Assembly (NCBI GenBank): GCA_051453625.1
Contig: JBOZIK010000001.1
Location: 7,709,541 to 7,732,027, forward strand
Origin: Welwitschia mirabilis
Lineage: Eukaryota; Gnetophyta; Gnetopsida; Welwitschiales
DNA length: 22,487 nucleotides
Reading direction: 5' to 3'
Below the pieces are notes generated by a model that made no database searches, was not told the DNA's origin, and saw only the letters and a program-made list of their open reading frames with translations. Made by a program: the position numbers and the translations under genes. Below, piece by piece: positions 8,677 to 17,151 of this stretch. Numbering within the stretch: position 1 is the first letter of the stretch; every line of letters starts with the position of its first letter.

Positions 8677-9735
8677 TGATCACCTCTTAGGCATGCATCA
8701 AAGATATGTCTTTACTTTAGCAATTTAATCTATCCTTAACATACAACATATGCTAGCATAGGATATAACCCAAATGTCATACACTACTGAAGTAATCAAA
8801 GTATTAGGAAGATTAATTCATTTAAAGAAGAAAGAAATGATCTTTGATAATCTTTAATTAAGTAAAATAAAATTAATAATGCACATTTTAGGATAAAATG
8901 AATGACATGCAATCAAAGTGGAAAATACAATGCAATGAAAACTAACATGACCTAAAGGCAATCAATTTAACTAATTGTACCAACTTGTTGTCATCTAGGT
9001 TGACCCTTATACCCTATATCAATATTTGATCTAATCTGTTGTAGTATTAAATTAATACAAACATAAGATATAAGGAAGAGAAAGTGAGATATAATTGAGA
9101 GAAATAAAGCACATTTTATTACTTGAAATATACTTTTATACATTCAATTACAAGTAATTACCCCTCAATGGAGGATATTCAACCTAATACTAAGAGTAGC
9201 TCTTCTTACAGGTAGATGGATCACTTACCCTAAAGTGCTCCAATGTCACAAGTAACTTCAATGGTCAAAAGATGGGGAAATGAGAGGTCTAAGAAGTTTA
9301 TATAGGCTTAGATGATGGGCTACTTAAGGGACAAACTAAAATAGTTATGTTACAATTTTAGCTAACACAACACTTGATTCTTTATCATCCACTAGCTTCT
9401 TTTTCTAATAGTGCGTCTTTGTGTCCTCTATTGCTCTATCCTCTAGTGGTAGGTGGAATCGAGTTGTAGATGAAATCTGATTGTTTCCTCCTTTAGCGCT
9501 TTACCCTCTAATGCTTTATCTTTTGGTGGTAGGTGGAATATGGTTGTTTTCTCAAATGCTCTATAATTACTCAGTTTGAATCCAAATTATGCTTAGTTCT
9601 TTATGTTGAATACTTAACGTGGAAAACATGATTTAGATCATTAAGCCTATTAAAAGTTCCTGTAACCACACTCAAAACCACCATTAGACATGGCAAAGTT
9701 GCTTGTCTAACAAGTTGATTCTCTATATCATTACA
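8677..9735 (-). mobile_element. 5' LTR of the gypsy element
   Basis: This about 1.06-kb segment precedes the PBS on the minus strand. It has a plausible TG start (TGTAATG, ending at plus position 9735) and a CA end near 8677. Inside are a TATA box, CCTATATAAAC on the minus strand at 9296-9306, and an AATAAA signal at 9115-9120 about 180 bp downstream, the normal U3-R-U5 order. A second LTR copy, which would prove the limits, is not in the window. The outer boundary is tentative. Confidence 0.55.
9432..9560. repeat. Two diverged 80-bp tandem units in the U3
   Basis: The phrase TGCT(C/T)TATC followed by GGTGGTAGGTGGAAT-like sequence occurs at 9432 and again at 9512, a period of 80 bp. It lies in the upstream half of the gypsy LTR, where U3 repeats are common. 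Confidence 0.5.
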
Positions 9736-11241
9736 CCATATTTATCCCTCTTATTTTAAATCATTCATGATTATATTTTTCTATGCATATTGATGTTTAT
9801 TATACACATTGTTTTTAGTTTTCATTTTCAATTACACGTAACATTATTCTAGCTTCTATTTAGGGGTCAAATTAGCAGGCTCTAGTAAATTGAATGAAAC
9901 GCACAACATTTGGTTGATGTTTCATCAATGATTTCATATTAGTGTAGCATTCTAAAGGCTTTTCTAGCATGTCATTTAGAGCACTATGAAACTAGTAATG
10001 AAGTGTATTAGCATGCCCAAGGATGTTTTAATTATGTAATAGTTTACAAGTAATCATACATTTAGTTAATAACTCTCAAGTGTTCCTTCCATGATTCTTT
10101 ATTAAGCCTAAAGTGATTTTTTCTTTAGCATGTAATCACTTGATGATAATGATGACATGCTGAATCTATGTTACTTTTATTCTAAAGCAAGTGTACTTAA
10201 ATGCATACATGTTTCAGGATTATATTCATTACTCTTTTATAATGTATGTCTAGTTTTGTAACGTCAATGATAGGAACAACCAATTATAGAAGTTGTGACC
10301 CATACTTTTATGTTTTTGACTTAGATTATTTTTTTTTTTCCAACCTAACACATTATCTAAAAATCCAATGTCATGAAATATGAAAATTTAGTGGTTTCAT
10401 CCTTGTTTTTTGTTATAGTTCTAGTACATATGACTCAAATCTCACATTTAAAGTTAAAAATTTGAGATTATGATTTTTGTATAGAACATATGGAGTTTTC
10501 ATCCTTAAGGACATGACTTAAGGTTATTTTCAAATTCTGGAGATACTTAAATTGGGCCATTTTATTGATTTTGATTAAAGCTTGTAATTTCTAATCAATT
10601 GTATCACAACTCTCAAGTATCTAAAGTCTTCTTCCTATGTAGCTAACTTTTGAATACACAATGGCATATTGGTCATGATTTCCATTTGGGTTTCTAGTCT
10701 TAGTTGGGATGAATTTTATGCAATCATGACTTCTACTAGCAAAAAGGAGTAGCTTTACAAGCTTAATTTGCATACTTTTTCTATAGTTTTTGTCTATCCT
10801 TGAATCTAATTTCTTGATGTCTTGACCAACCTCTTCATATAAGTTGTAGCTATTTATATCATAAATTTTCTTAGTTTCATGTGGAATCCTATTATATATA
10901 TAACTAAGTCATCTTGCAGGTCGTGTTATAGTAATGCTATACAATGTATTCCACTATTACTTTACATTCTTATCTTAATGTCTAGTTTTCCATTCACCAT
11001 TATCAAGGGTCCTATGTAATTACATGGTTAACTCGAAACTTATTGGAGCTCAGACATGGAATGTGGAGAGCTTCATGACATCACACTGTAGGCTAACAAA
11101 TAGTATGTCACATATTATGAATTCAAATAGCCAAACTTCTAGGTGGTCTAGCTTATTTTTGTTTTTGTTTTTTTTTTTTTCCATTTGGAAATAAAGTAAC
11201 ACCAAAGCTAGGAACTAATAAAAGTGAAGGTTATTAGTCCT
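9736..11241. other. AT-rich intergenic stretch, no gene seen
   Basis: About 1.5 kb with no motif-bearing open frame on either strand. It has T-runs (near 10330 and 11170) and scattered short AT repeats such as TATATATA near 10893. It is probably old repeat sequence that cannot be classified by eye. Confidence 0.5.
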
Positions 11242-11458
11242 TTCAAATCCTTGCAATGACAAAAACATCAAATCTAATGAAGAAAGAAATGCAACAAGGA
11301 TTAAGAAGTTTATTNNNNNNNNNNNNNNNNNNNNNNNNNNNNNNNNNNNNNNNNNNNNNNNNNNNNNNNNNNNNNNNNNNNNNNNNNNNNNNNNNNNNNN
11401 NNNNNNNNNNNNNNTTCAAATCCTTGCAATGACAAAAACAAGGATTAAGAAGTTTATT
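11242..11458 (+). repeat. Duplicated gap flanks differing by a 29-bp indel
   Basis: Bases 11242-11314 (73 bp) and 11415-11458 (44 bp) are the same sequence, except that the second copy lacks 29 bp in the middle. The missing segment is bounded by the shared tetranucleotide AACA, so the short form is explained by a microhomology-type deletion. The copies touch both edges of the 100-N run. The pattern fits two haplotypes placed side by side rather than a genuine repeat. Confidence 0.8.
11315..11414. other. Assembly gap, 100 N
   Basis: Exactly 100 Ns, a placeholder-type gap, flanked by the same sequence on both sides. The true gap may be absent. Confidence 0.97.
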
Positions 11459-11995
11459 CGCTGCAAAGCCATCAATATTTAAAAATCTAAAATGTAGAGG
11501 TCAAAGACCTTATTTTATGTACTGCAATATATTTTGTATTCAAATGAGCAATTTTTCCTTCTCCATTGGGCGTCAACACAGAGAAATGATTCAACGAACA
11601 TTCTCTTAACAAGATTTAAGCCTAGATTAGTTGGGTAAAAGCCAAGTACCCAAAAAACAAATGTTAAATATTTACATATTACTAAATCTTTTTTCAACTT
11701 ATAAGTGGTGGAGGATTCATCAAATAGAGGTTTATCGTCTCAACTCACTAATGTTTTATTAACTTAATGTTTCTTCAACTTTAAATGACATTTGCAAATT
11801 ATGAGAAAAAAAGCCGTTTCCAAGACACTTACATTTCATTATCTTAAGAAGGAGACACATGCTGCATTACATTTTAGAAGGGTTAAGATTTTTTTATTGA
11901 TGAAAAAGAGGTTGTAAGATCATTGAGCAACCATCACTAAAAGCCCATGAATAAGAAAATATTGGGATTATGTGGCTTACAAGAATGCCACAAAT
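11459..11995. other. AT-rich intergenic stretch, no gene seen
   Basis: There is no recognisable coding motif, RNA gene or repeat boundary. The short open stretch on the minus strand (11515-11697) has no motif and no coding-like composition. Confidence 0.5.
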
Positions 11996-11999
11996 TCTT

Positions 12000-12125
12000 A
12001 TCTCTAGTAAATAAGGTTGCAAATGCCTCCAATATTTTGTTCAAAGATAGACTCAAATTTGCAACTTATTAGAAACAAAAAAATGAAACCTTCATCTCGA
12101 TGAGCAAAATAGTGCTAATACCCTT
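12000..12125 (-). repeat. tRNA-derived SINE-like copy 1
   Basis: On the minus strand a degraded A-box region (TTTTGCTCATCGAGATG, near 12097-12113) is followed by the family-specific phrase TTTGTTTCTAATAAGTTGC and a B-box-like AATTTGAGTCT (12049-12059). The last resembles the RNA polymerase III B box GGTTCGANTCC after C-to-T decay. Copy 2 shares the same order. The tail and target duplication were not identified. Confidence 0.45.
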
Positions 12126-12225
12126 CACAATTAGACATTGTTGTATTTTTGTATGACTTCAACAATATCATTAAATGTTATCAATTCATATTACAATTTT
12201 TTAAAACTATACAATCCACAGTAAA

Positions 12226-12300
12226 TAAAACTTTTAATTAAGCTAAATGGTTTTTATATTTTTAACACAAAGGCTTGGCAAAGATCTAGTAAGGTGGTAA
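12226..12300 (-). repeat. SINE-like head fragment
   Basis: The minus strand reads CCTTACTAGATCTTTGCC, a spacer, then AAACCATTTAGCTTAATT. The same order occurs at 12686-12760 (ACTTACTAAATGTTTACC, then AAGCCATTTAGCTCAATTGG). It carries an A-box-like TTAGCTTAATT but no B box before the sequence changes. Confidence 0.45.
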
Positions 12301-12307
12301 GGGCCTC

Positions 12308-12309
<2 letters not shown>

Positions 12310-12338
<29 letters not shown>
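12310..12338 (+). repeat. (CT)n microsatellite
   Basis: A perfect (CT)14-15 tract runs from 12310 to 12338, followed by a short C-run. On the minus strand it is a (GA)n tract immediately after the B-box part of SINE-like copy 2, so it may have grown from the simple 3' tail of that element. Confidence 0.95.
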
Positions 12339-12340
<2 letters not shown>

Positions 12341-12421
12341 CCCGCCACAAATTAAGACTTGAATTGGCAACTTATTAGAAACAAAACCTCTATGTAACCT
12401 CCATGCAATTGAGCTAAATGG
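12310..12421 (-). repeat. tRNA-derived SINE-like copy 2, best preserved
   Basis: The minus strand starts with ATTTAGCTCAATTGCATGG (A box, TAGCTCAATTG against TRGYNNAGTGG). It continues through GGTTTTGTTTCTAATAAG to CAATTCAAGTCTT (B box, against GGTTCGANTCC), then TGTGGCGGGG and a (GA)n tail. A-box to B-box spacing is slightly longer than in a mature tRNA but within what SINE heads show. This copy shares the TTTCTAATAAGTTGC block with copy 1. The family is not named here because I cannot compare it with a repeat library. Confidence 0.55.
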
Positions 12422-12639
12422 GTTTAATACTCTTAACAATTAAAACTTGATATGGTACTGTATGAAGAAACAATATTACCAAACTTCATCATCTTTTAAC
12501 CAAAAAATAATTATTATTATTATTTTAAATACCATTTTAATGTATGACATGTAGTAAGCTGAAATCCTCTAGTATCCTTAAAAAATATTATTGTACGAAA
12601 AAACAATATCAGTAAACGTTATCAATATTGCTTTCAAAA

Positions 12640-12760
12640 AAATGAATTTTTTTAACCGTTATGATTAACGATATACCAGACCTCCAATTGAGCTAAATGG
12701 CTTTATACTCTTTTAGCACCTAGACTGGGTAAACATTTAGTAAGTATATTATTATAAAAA
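12640..12760 (-). repeat. SINE-like head fragment, diverged
   Basis: The minus strand contains AAGCCATTTAGCTCAATTGG, the clearest A-box region of the cluster, preceded by the same leader seen at 12226-12300. After it, GAGGTCTGG matches copy 2 only briefly and no B box is found, so the copy is truncated or rearranged. Confidence 0.45.
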
Positions 12761-13003
12761 CAAATAATATAATCAAACGTTATTGTATTTTCTTAAAAAA
12801 TCAAATTTTTATCCCAGAATTTACAATATACAGCAAAACTTACCAGCAATCCTATCTCGTCTCCAGAGAGTTCCTAGGGCCCTCTGACCCAAATTTCATT
12901 TTAAAGAAAAAAGCCATAAAAACCCATTAAACAAAACCATTGAAAAAAATTGTTGATGGTGTTGACTTAACCATCCAATCTCAATTAATCTTTTTTCTTT
13001 TTT

Positions 13004-13012
13004 TTTATTATT
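13004..13012 (-). terminator. Candidate polyadenylation signal
   Basis: The minus strand reads GGAATAATAAAAAA, containing overlapping AATAAT and AATAAA. It lies about 130 bp after the stop codon of the methyltransferase-like gene, where the GC-rich 3' flank turns into AT-rich DNA. Plant polyadenylation signals are loose, so this is only a likely site. Confidence 0.4.
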
Positions 13013-13141
13013 CCACGCCCACTCCCGTCCAGGACCGTCCTTTCGGCCCGCCAAGGGACGGAGGGACAGCGGGACCCGCCACCACCGACGACTTTCCTCC
13101 GTCAAAAAAAAGGACCTCTTCTTCGCCAGCCCGGCCCAAGG

Positions 13142-14083
13142 TCACATGGAGCCCTGCGACCGCAGCACCCAGTGTTCGCCTCGCGGCTCCACTCTGAGCC
13201 CCCGGAGCTTCGCGAAGAGCTGCACTGCCCGGCGAACCCCGTGATTATCAAACTTCGTGTGATAATCGTGCCCAAAAATGACCGACCGCCCGCCGGGCGC
13301 CAAAAGCGCGTACGCCGCATTTATGTCTGACCACGCCGACAAAAAGTCATGTGCGGCATCGACCTCCACGAGGTCGCCGTAGATGCCCCACTCGCAAAGG
13401 GCGCGCAGCGCCGCCGTCGATGAAAACGGCACGGGCAGCACCGTGTCCGTCAGGTTTTCCGTCACGACGTTTTGCATGAACTGGTAAAGCAGAGTGTTGT
13501 CGCCGTTAACGTCGCGGATGGACTTGAACAGCTTGCGGCGGAAGCCGGGCCAGCCGCGGAAGTCGTCGACGCAGAGCACGCTGACGTTGAATCCGAGCCC
13601 GCGCGCCAGCGTGGCCATATGCAGTGCCGACGCGCCCAGGAACGTGCCGACTTCAATTATCACACGTGGCCGAACCTCGCGAATGAGGTCCGCGAACACC
13701 GCCGACGTGGAGCCCCAGCCCTTGACGCGCCGCCGCTGGAGCAGCCCGCGCACGTGCGGAGGAGGGAACTCGGAATAGGGCGACGTGCCGTTGAATATCT
13801 CGTCAATGAGCTTTTGGCGCACGTGGGCCGCGGACACTGGCGGCAGCCGGCAGGTTGCGTTGTAGGCAGCTAGCTGGCCGGTGTCCGCGGGGTTCGCGAG
13901 GCCGCACTCCAGTCCCCGCGGCAGCCGCGGCGGCGGCGGTGGCTGCTGCTGCTGCTGACACGGCGCTGAGGGGGTGCTGACTAGGAGCGGTGACGTGAGC
14001 ATGCCAATAATGTAGGCTATGGCGGTGAGGGCGGCTGTGGATGTGCAGGCTCTTCGCCTGCCGAATTGCCCTTCCATCTTCAT
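13142..14083 (-). CDS. Membrane-anchored class I SAM-methyltransferase-like protein
   Basis: An intact, intronless 313-residue reading frame. Residues 1-12 are basic and residues 15-35 form one hydrophobic segment, so the protein is probably a type II membrane protein of the secretory pathway with its catalytic domain in the lumen. A Gln/Pro-rich stem follows (43-55). N-glycosylation sequons lie at 75, 98, 166 and 210. The catalytic domain shows IIEVGTFLGASAL (142-154), a glycine-rich SAM-binding loop; LCVDDFRGWPG (170-180), an acidic second strand; LVEVDAAHDFLSAWSDI (238-254); and LLAPGGRSVIFGHDY (260-274). This is the layout of the Methyltransf_24-type family of plant proteins annotated only as SAM-dependent methyltransferases. 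The substrate is unknown. The first ATG (14081-14083) has a weak context; the Met at codon 3 (14075-14077) has A at -3 and G at +4 and may be the true start. The gene is far more GC- and CpG-rich than its surroundings. It shows no stop, frameshift or missing core motif. Confidence 0.85.
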   Translation of the reverse strand: MKMEGQFGRRRACTSTAALTAIAYIIGMLTSPLLVSTPSAPCQQQQQPPPPPRLPRGLECGLANPADTGQLAAYNATCRLPPVSAAHVRQKLIDEIFNGTSPYSEFPPPHVRGLLQRRRVKGWGSTSAVFADLIREVRPRVIIEVGTFLGASALHMATLARGLGFNVSVLCVDDFRGWPGFRRKLFKSIRDVNGDNTLLYQFMQNVVTENLTDTVLPVPFSSTAALRALCEWGIYGDLVEVDAAHDFLSAWSDINAAYALLAPGGRSVIFGHDYHTKFDNHGVRRAVQLFAKLRGLRVEPRGEHWVLRSQGSM

Positions 14084-14089
14084 CCGCAA

Positions 14090-14180
14090 CGTTTCTCTCT
14101 CCGCCTTTTCTTTCTCTCTGTAATATCGTCCCTCGAGAAATTAAAATTACATTCTTTCAAAAAATAATAATATATGATAG
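14090..14180 (-). promoter_or_regulatory. 5' UTR and core promoter candidate
   Basis: Upstream of the start codon the minus strand carries a GA-rich leader (AGAGAGAAAGAAAAGGCGGA), typical of plant 5' UTRs. About 85-90 bp upstream of the ATG is a TATA-like CATATATTATTATT (about 14162-14175). A start site near 14130-14145 would fit. This is positional inference only. Confidence 0.35.
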
Positions 14181-15348
14181 TTGAGTTGAAACTTTATTGA
14201 TTATACCTCTCTTAAAACTATAGCGGCCAATATTGCCTCGACAGCCAATATCGTCTGAACAAATGATTTAATTACCCTCTACGTTCATATAGTATGTCAA
14301 TCACTTCATCTAAAAATTAAGTCTTCATAGTATATGAATCAAGTCTTCACAGATCCACCACATAACCTCGTCCTCGTCCTCATCGTAAATAGAAAATGAG
14401 AATCCATGAGTATCCCTTTAAGGATTTAATCGTTGAGAAAGATGGGTGGAACTGGCAATGGCAATGGCAATGGCAGGTGAAAGCAAGTATTGAGTATGGT
14501 GGGAAGGTTGTTCAGAGCGAAGGATTTATACGGGGAAAGGGTAGTGTGTATAAGCCGCATAGTATAGGATAAGATAGGTTAGTTGCTTTTTTAGTTTTTT
14601 TTTTTTTAATTTATATTGTTGGGTACTTCCTTACCCACCTGCGGTTGCTAGGACTTTGGGACCCTGCCTCCTCCGTGACTCCTGTTTCGCTATTGCTTCG
14701 CTTTTGGCTTTTCGCTTTTCGCTTTTGCTTTTCTTTTCTTGCAATTCATCTGTTTTCGTCATGCATGTGTGTGTGGGGGTACTCACGCGTCATCGTGAGG
14801 GTGGTGGTTGTTCAAAGTCCACACCACGTATTTTTCTTTTTCTTTTTATTTGTCATAACGCTGAAAAATCATAAATGTTATTTATTATAGAAAGATCATA
14901 AATGACCAATATATATTTTATTTGAGCAAAAATCATTTCTAACCATTAGCAAAAATTATAAGAATAAGATTAGGTGCTATTTTATTCTAATGGGAGAGTA
15001 ATGCTCCGATGGCATTATGGTTGTGAGTGTGCTTCGAAAAAAAATTCTTTTAACATTGCAAAAAATTCATAATGATCATTAGGATAATTCCTAAGACAAA
15101 GACATCATTATAAAATAATTTCAAAATCAAAAATAAAGTATCTATCAATTTTTAAATAAAAATTTTTAAATAAGATAAAAAGGTTTTAACAGATTACTTT
15201 AACTAAAATAAACTATTGTATTATATAACTTAATACCTTCTAAAATATGTTAGTTCAAACTTAACTGATAAAATATTTTTGTGAAAGATATGTAGGTCAT
15301 ATAATAAGATACCAATTTGATCATTGACACATTATGGGTTGAATCTCA
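14181..15348. other. Upstream flank of the gene, no further gene
   Basis: This holds the distal promoter region and then AT-rich DNA. It contains a short GGCAAT hexanucleotide repeat and a pyrimidine-rich stretch of repeated CTTTTCG/CTTTTGC words near 14690-14745. Open stretches at 14645-14890 are low-complexity (Phe/Leu-rich from the T-rich run) and do not look coding. Confidence 0.5.
14454..14475 (+). repeat. (GGCAAT)n minisatellite
   Basis: Three perfect GGCAAT units followed by GGCA, about 370 bp upstream of the methyltransferase-like gene. It is a simple hexanucleotide repeat with no assigned function. Confidence 0.9.
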
Positions 15349-16302
15349 TTTAAATGAAATATTGAGTAAAAAAGAAAAGGAGGAAATAAAAGCATGATAA
15401 CAAAAGATCACGTCCTATCATTTTAAAGTAATAGACCCTCATTAAATAAATATTGAACATATTCATCCCACTTTTAGCTTTATTATAACAATCTTTATTT
15501 TTTAGAAGTTGTGACAATGGGCAAGAAATAGATGTGGACTTTGTGAAAGAAGAGTGTGCAAAGGTCCAACTCAACGTTAGCCAAATCATGTGTCACATGA
15601 TATGCATGACGACAAAAAATGCACCCCAATAGTACCTTGGAAGGTTAGAAAATACAATGAAAGATGTAACAAAAGGTTCAAGATCCACCAAATCCCATTT
15701 AACCAATTAAATTCAATTCAACCCAATGAATGGGCCACTACACAGTCTAAGCCATTCAACATTCCCTAGCTTTTTTGTAAAATGAGATTCTCAAGATAAA
15801 TCTAGCTGTAAAGTTATAAGCACTTAAATCACACCGATCATTTTAATCTCATCTTAATCATAAAAATGTAATGATTATGTAATCACTTTTCAATATTTCA
15901 TGGGTTTTGCAAATAAGATAAAAAATGCCAAAAATTAAAGTGCTTAGACATAATTTATGTAAGAAAATACCTTAAGCAATTTGTATACAACCTTATGACC
16001 TTACTGTTAGTCTGAGAATTGTACGAAGATATTAAATGCCTTTTTATCATTGTGTTATTAAGGCAAAATGATGCATGAAGAACCATTTATTATTAGTTAG
16101 GAATTTTTACCGACTATTTATACAACCTTCTTTTTATAGTCTTACCTTTCATATAACTAATCACAACCTTTTTTTTAAATTTGCTGAAAGACTTTTATAA
16201 GAATAGAACTCATAAGCACAAAGTCATGGAAGCATTGCTCTACCATTTACTAATACATGTATCATTTGTACTAAGAGAACCTTCTATGTCTGCATTGTTA
16301 GG
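15349..16302 (+). repeat. Duplicated ~950-bp block, left copy (CpG-poor)
   Basis: This block aligns in direct orientation with 17152-18116 along its whole length, with many substitutions and small indels. Shared anchors include CAAGAAATAGATGTGGACTT, CACATGATATGCATGACGAC and TACCTTAAGCAATTTGTATA. Counted by hand, this copy has about 6 CpG sites. At many positions where the right copy has CG, this one has TG or CA. It could be one of two insertions of the same repeat family or half of a segmental duplication. No protein is encoded. Confidence 0.85.
16193..16250 (-). repeat. tRNA-like segment in the left block copy
   Basis: The minus strand reads AAATGGTAGAGC (D-arm-like), then 27 bases, then a T-arm-like hairpin ATGAG-TTCTATT-CTTAT whose 5-bp stem closes a 7-base loop. 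The 27-base spacing equals that between the D arm and T arm of a tRNA. The anticodon arm is not foldable and no acceptor stem was found, so this is a tRNA-derived repeat head or tRNA pseudogene. Confidence 0.45.
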
Positions 16303-17051
16303 ATAATCACAAAAACTACCTTTAAAGACAATTTGCAATTTTTTTTCTTAGCCAATAAATATCTGTGCTATCAATAACAATTGTATTTATAAATTACAAT
16401 TACCAAGACTACAAATCTCAATCTTTTTACAAATTCAATTTTCATTAATACAAAACCTTAAAATTAGCGCTGCATGAACACAATCGAAGCTACATTACAC
16501 TATAGATTTCTGGTTAACTACATTGACTAAATCATAATCAACAAGTTTATGAGCCACGAGCAAAGCAGGTTTTCCATGTAACAGCCAAATAACATAGTTA
16601 TGGTTATGAATTTGCATGGCTATTACCATTGGGAAACTCAAGGCCCTAAAATTGATCAGGATTTAAGGGTGGTGGGAGTAGGATTAATTATTGACTTGCC
16701 CAAAATTAGATGCTACATTATCCCGTTAATCATATGCTAGACTGAATATGGTAGTGGTACTAAGATTGACTCTAGTGGTGGTGCACTTTTGGGTTAATCT
16801 TTTGTTAATATGGTAACCTAGTAACCCCTGGTAAATGGATTCCTTAATGATATTGGAATAACCATGACTTAAACATATCCCAATTTTTCCTAACAAAACT
16901 CCATTGGAATACGTTCAAAAATAGGTGCTTTGCCTTTGGACATATTAAAACAAGCTTCTTTTAATTCTAGAAGAGTACTATTATCATCTTACATTATATT
17001 GAATCTTAGTAGTAATCATTAGAGAAGAAAATGAAAAGAGCTAGTCAAACT
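16303..17051. other. Spacer between block copies, no gene seen
   Basis: About 750 bp of AT-rich DNA between the left block copy and the assembly gap. No coding motif, RNA gene or repeat boundary is visible. Confidence 0.5.
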
Positions 17052-17151
17052 NNNNNNNNNNNNNNNNNNNNNNNNNNNNNNNNNNNNNNNNNNNNNNNNN
17101 NNNNNNNNNNNNNNNNNNNNNNNNNNNNNNNNNNNNNNNNNNNNNNNNNNN
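17052..17151. other. Assembly gap, 100 N
   Basis: A 100-N placeholder run. The right copy of the duplicated block begins at the first base after it, so the left limit of that copy is not observed. The two immediate flanks do not repeat each other. Confidence 0.97.

Noticed and set aside
12940-13197. Plus-strand open stretch of 85 codons overlapping the 3' end of the gene
   Set aside because: It runs antisense to the methyltransferase-like gene and its GC-rich 3' flank. Its Pro/Ser-rich composition is what the opposite strand of GC-rich DNA gives, and no motif is present.
13472-13873. Plus-strand open stretch of 133 codons inside the gene
   Set aside because: It is fully antisense to conserved methyltransferase motifs. 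Long antisense frames are common in GC-rich coding DNA, and it shows no domain of its own.
14645-14890. Two overlapping Phe/Leu-rich open stretches
   Set aside because: They come from a T-rich, CTTTTCG-repeat region. The hydrophobic look is compositional and there is no conserved motif or plausible gene structure.
249-17151. CRISPR-like or phage-type repeats near the gaps
   Set aside because: The repeats at gaps 1 and 3 are two-copy contig-end overlaps without regular spacers, and the whole context is plant nuclear.
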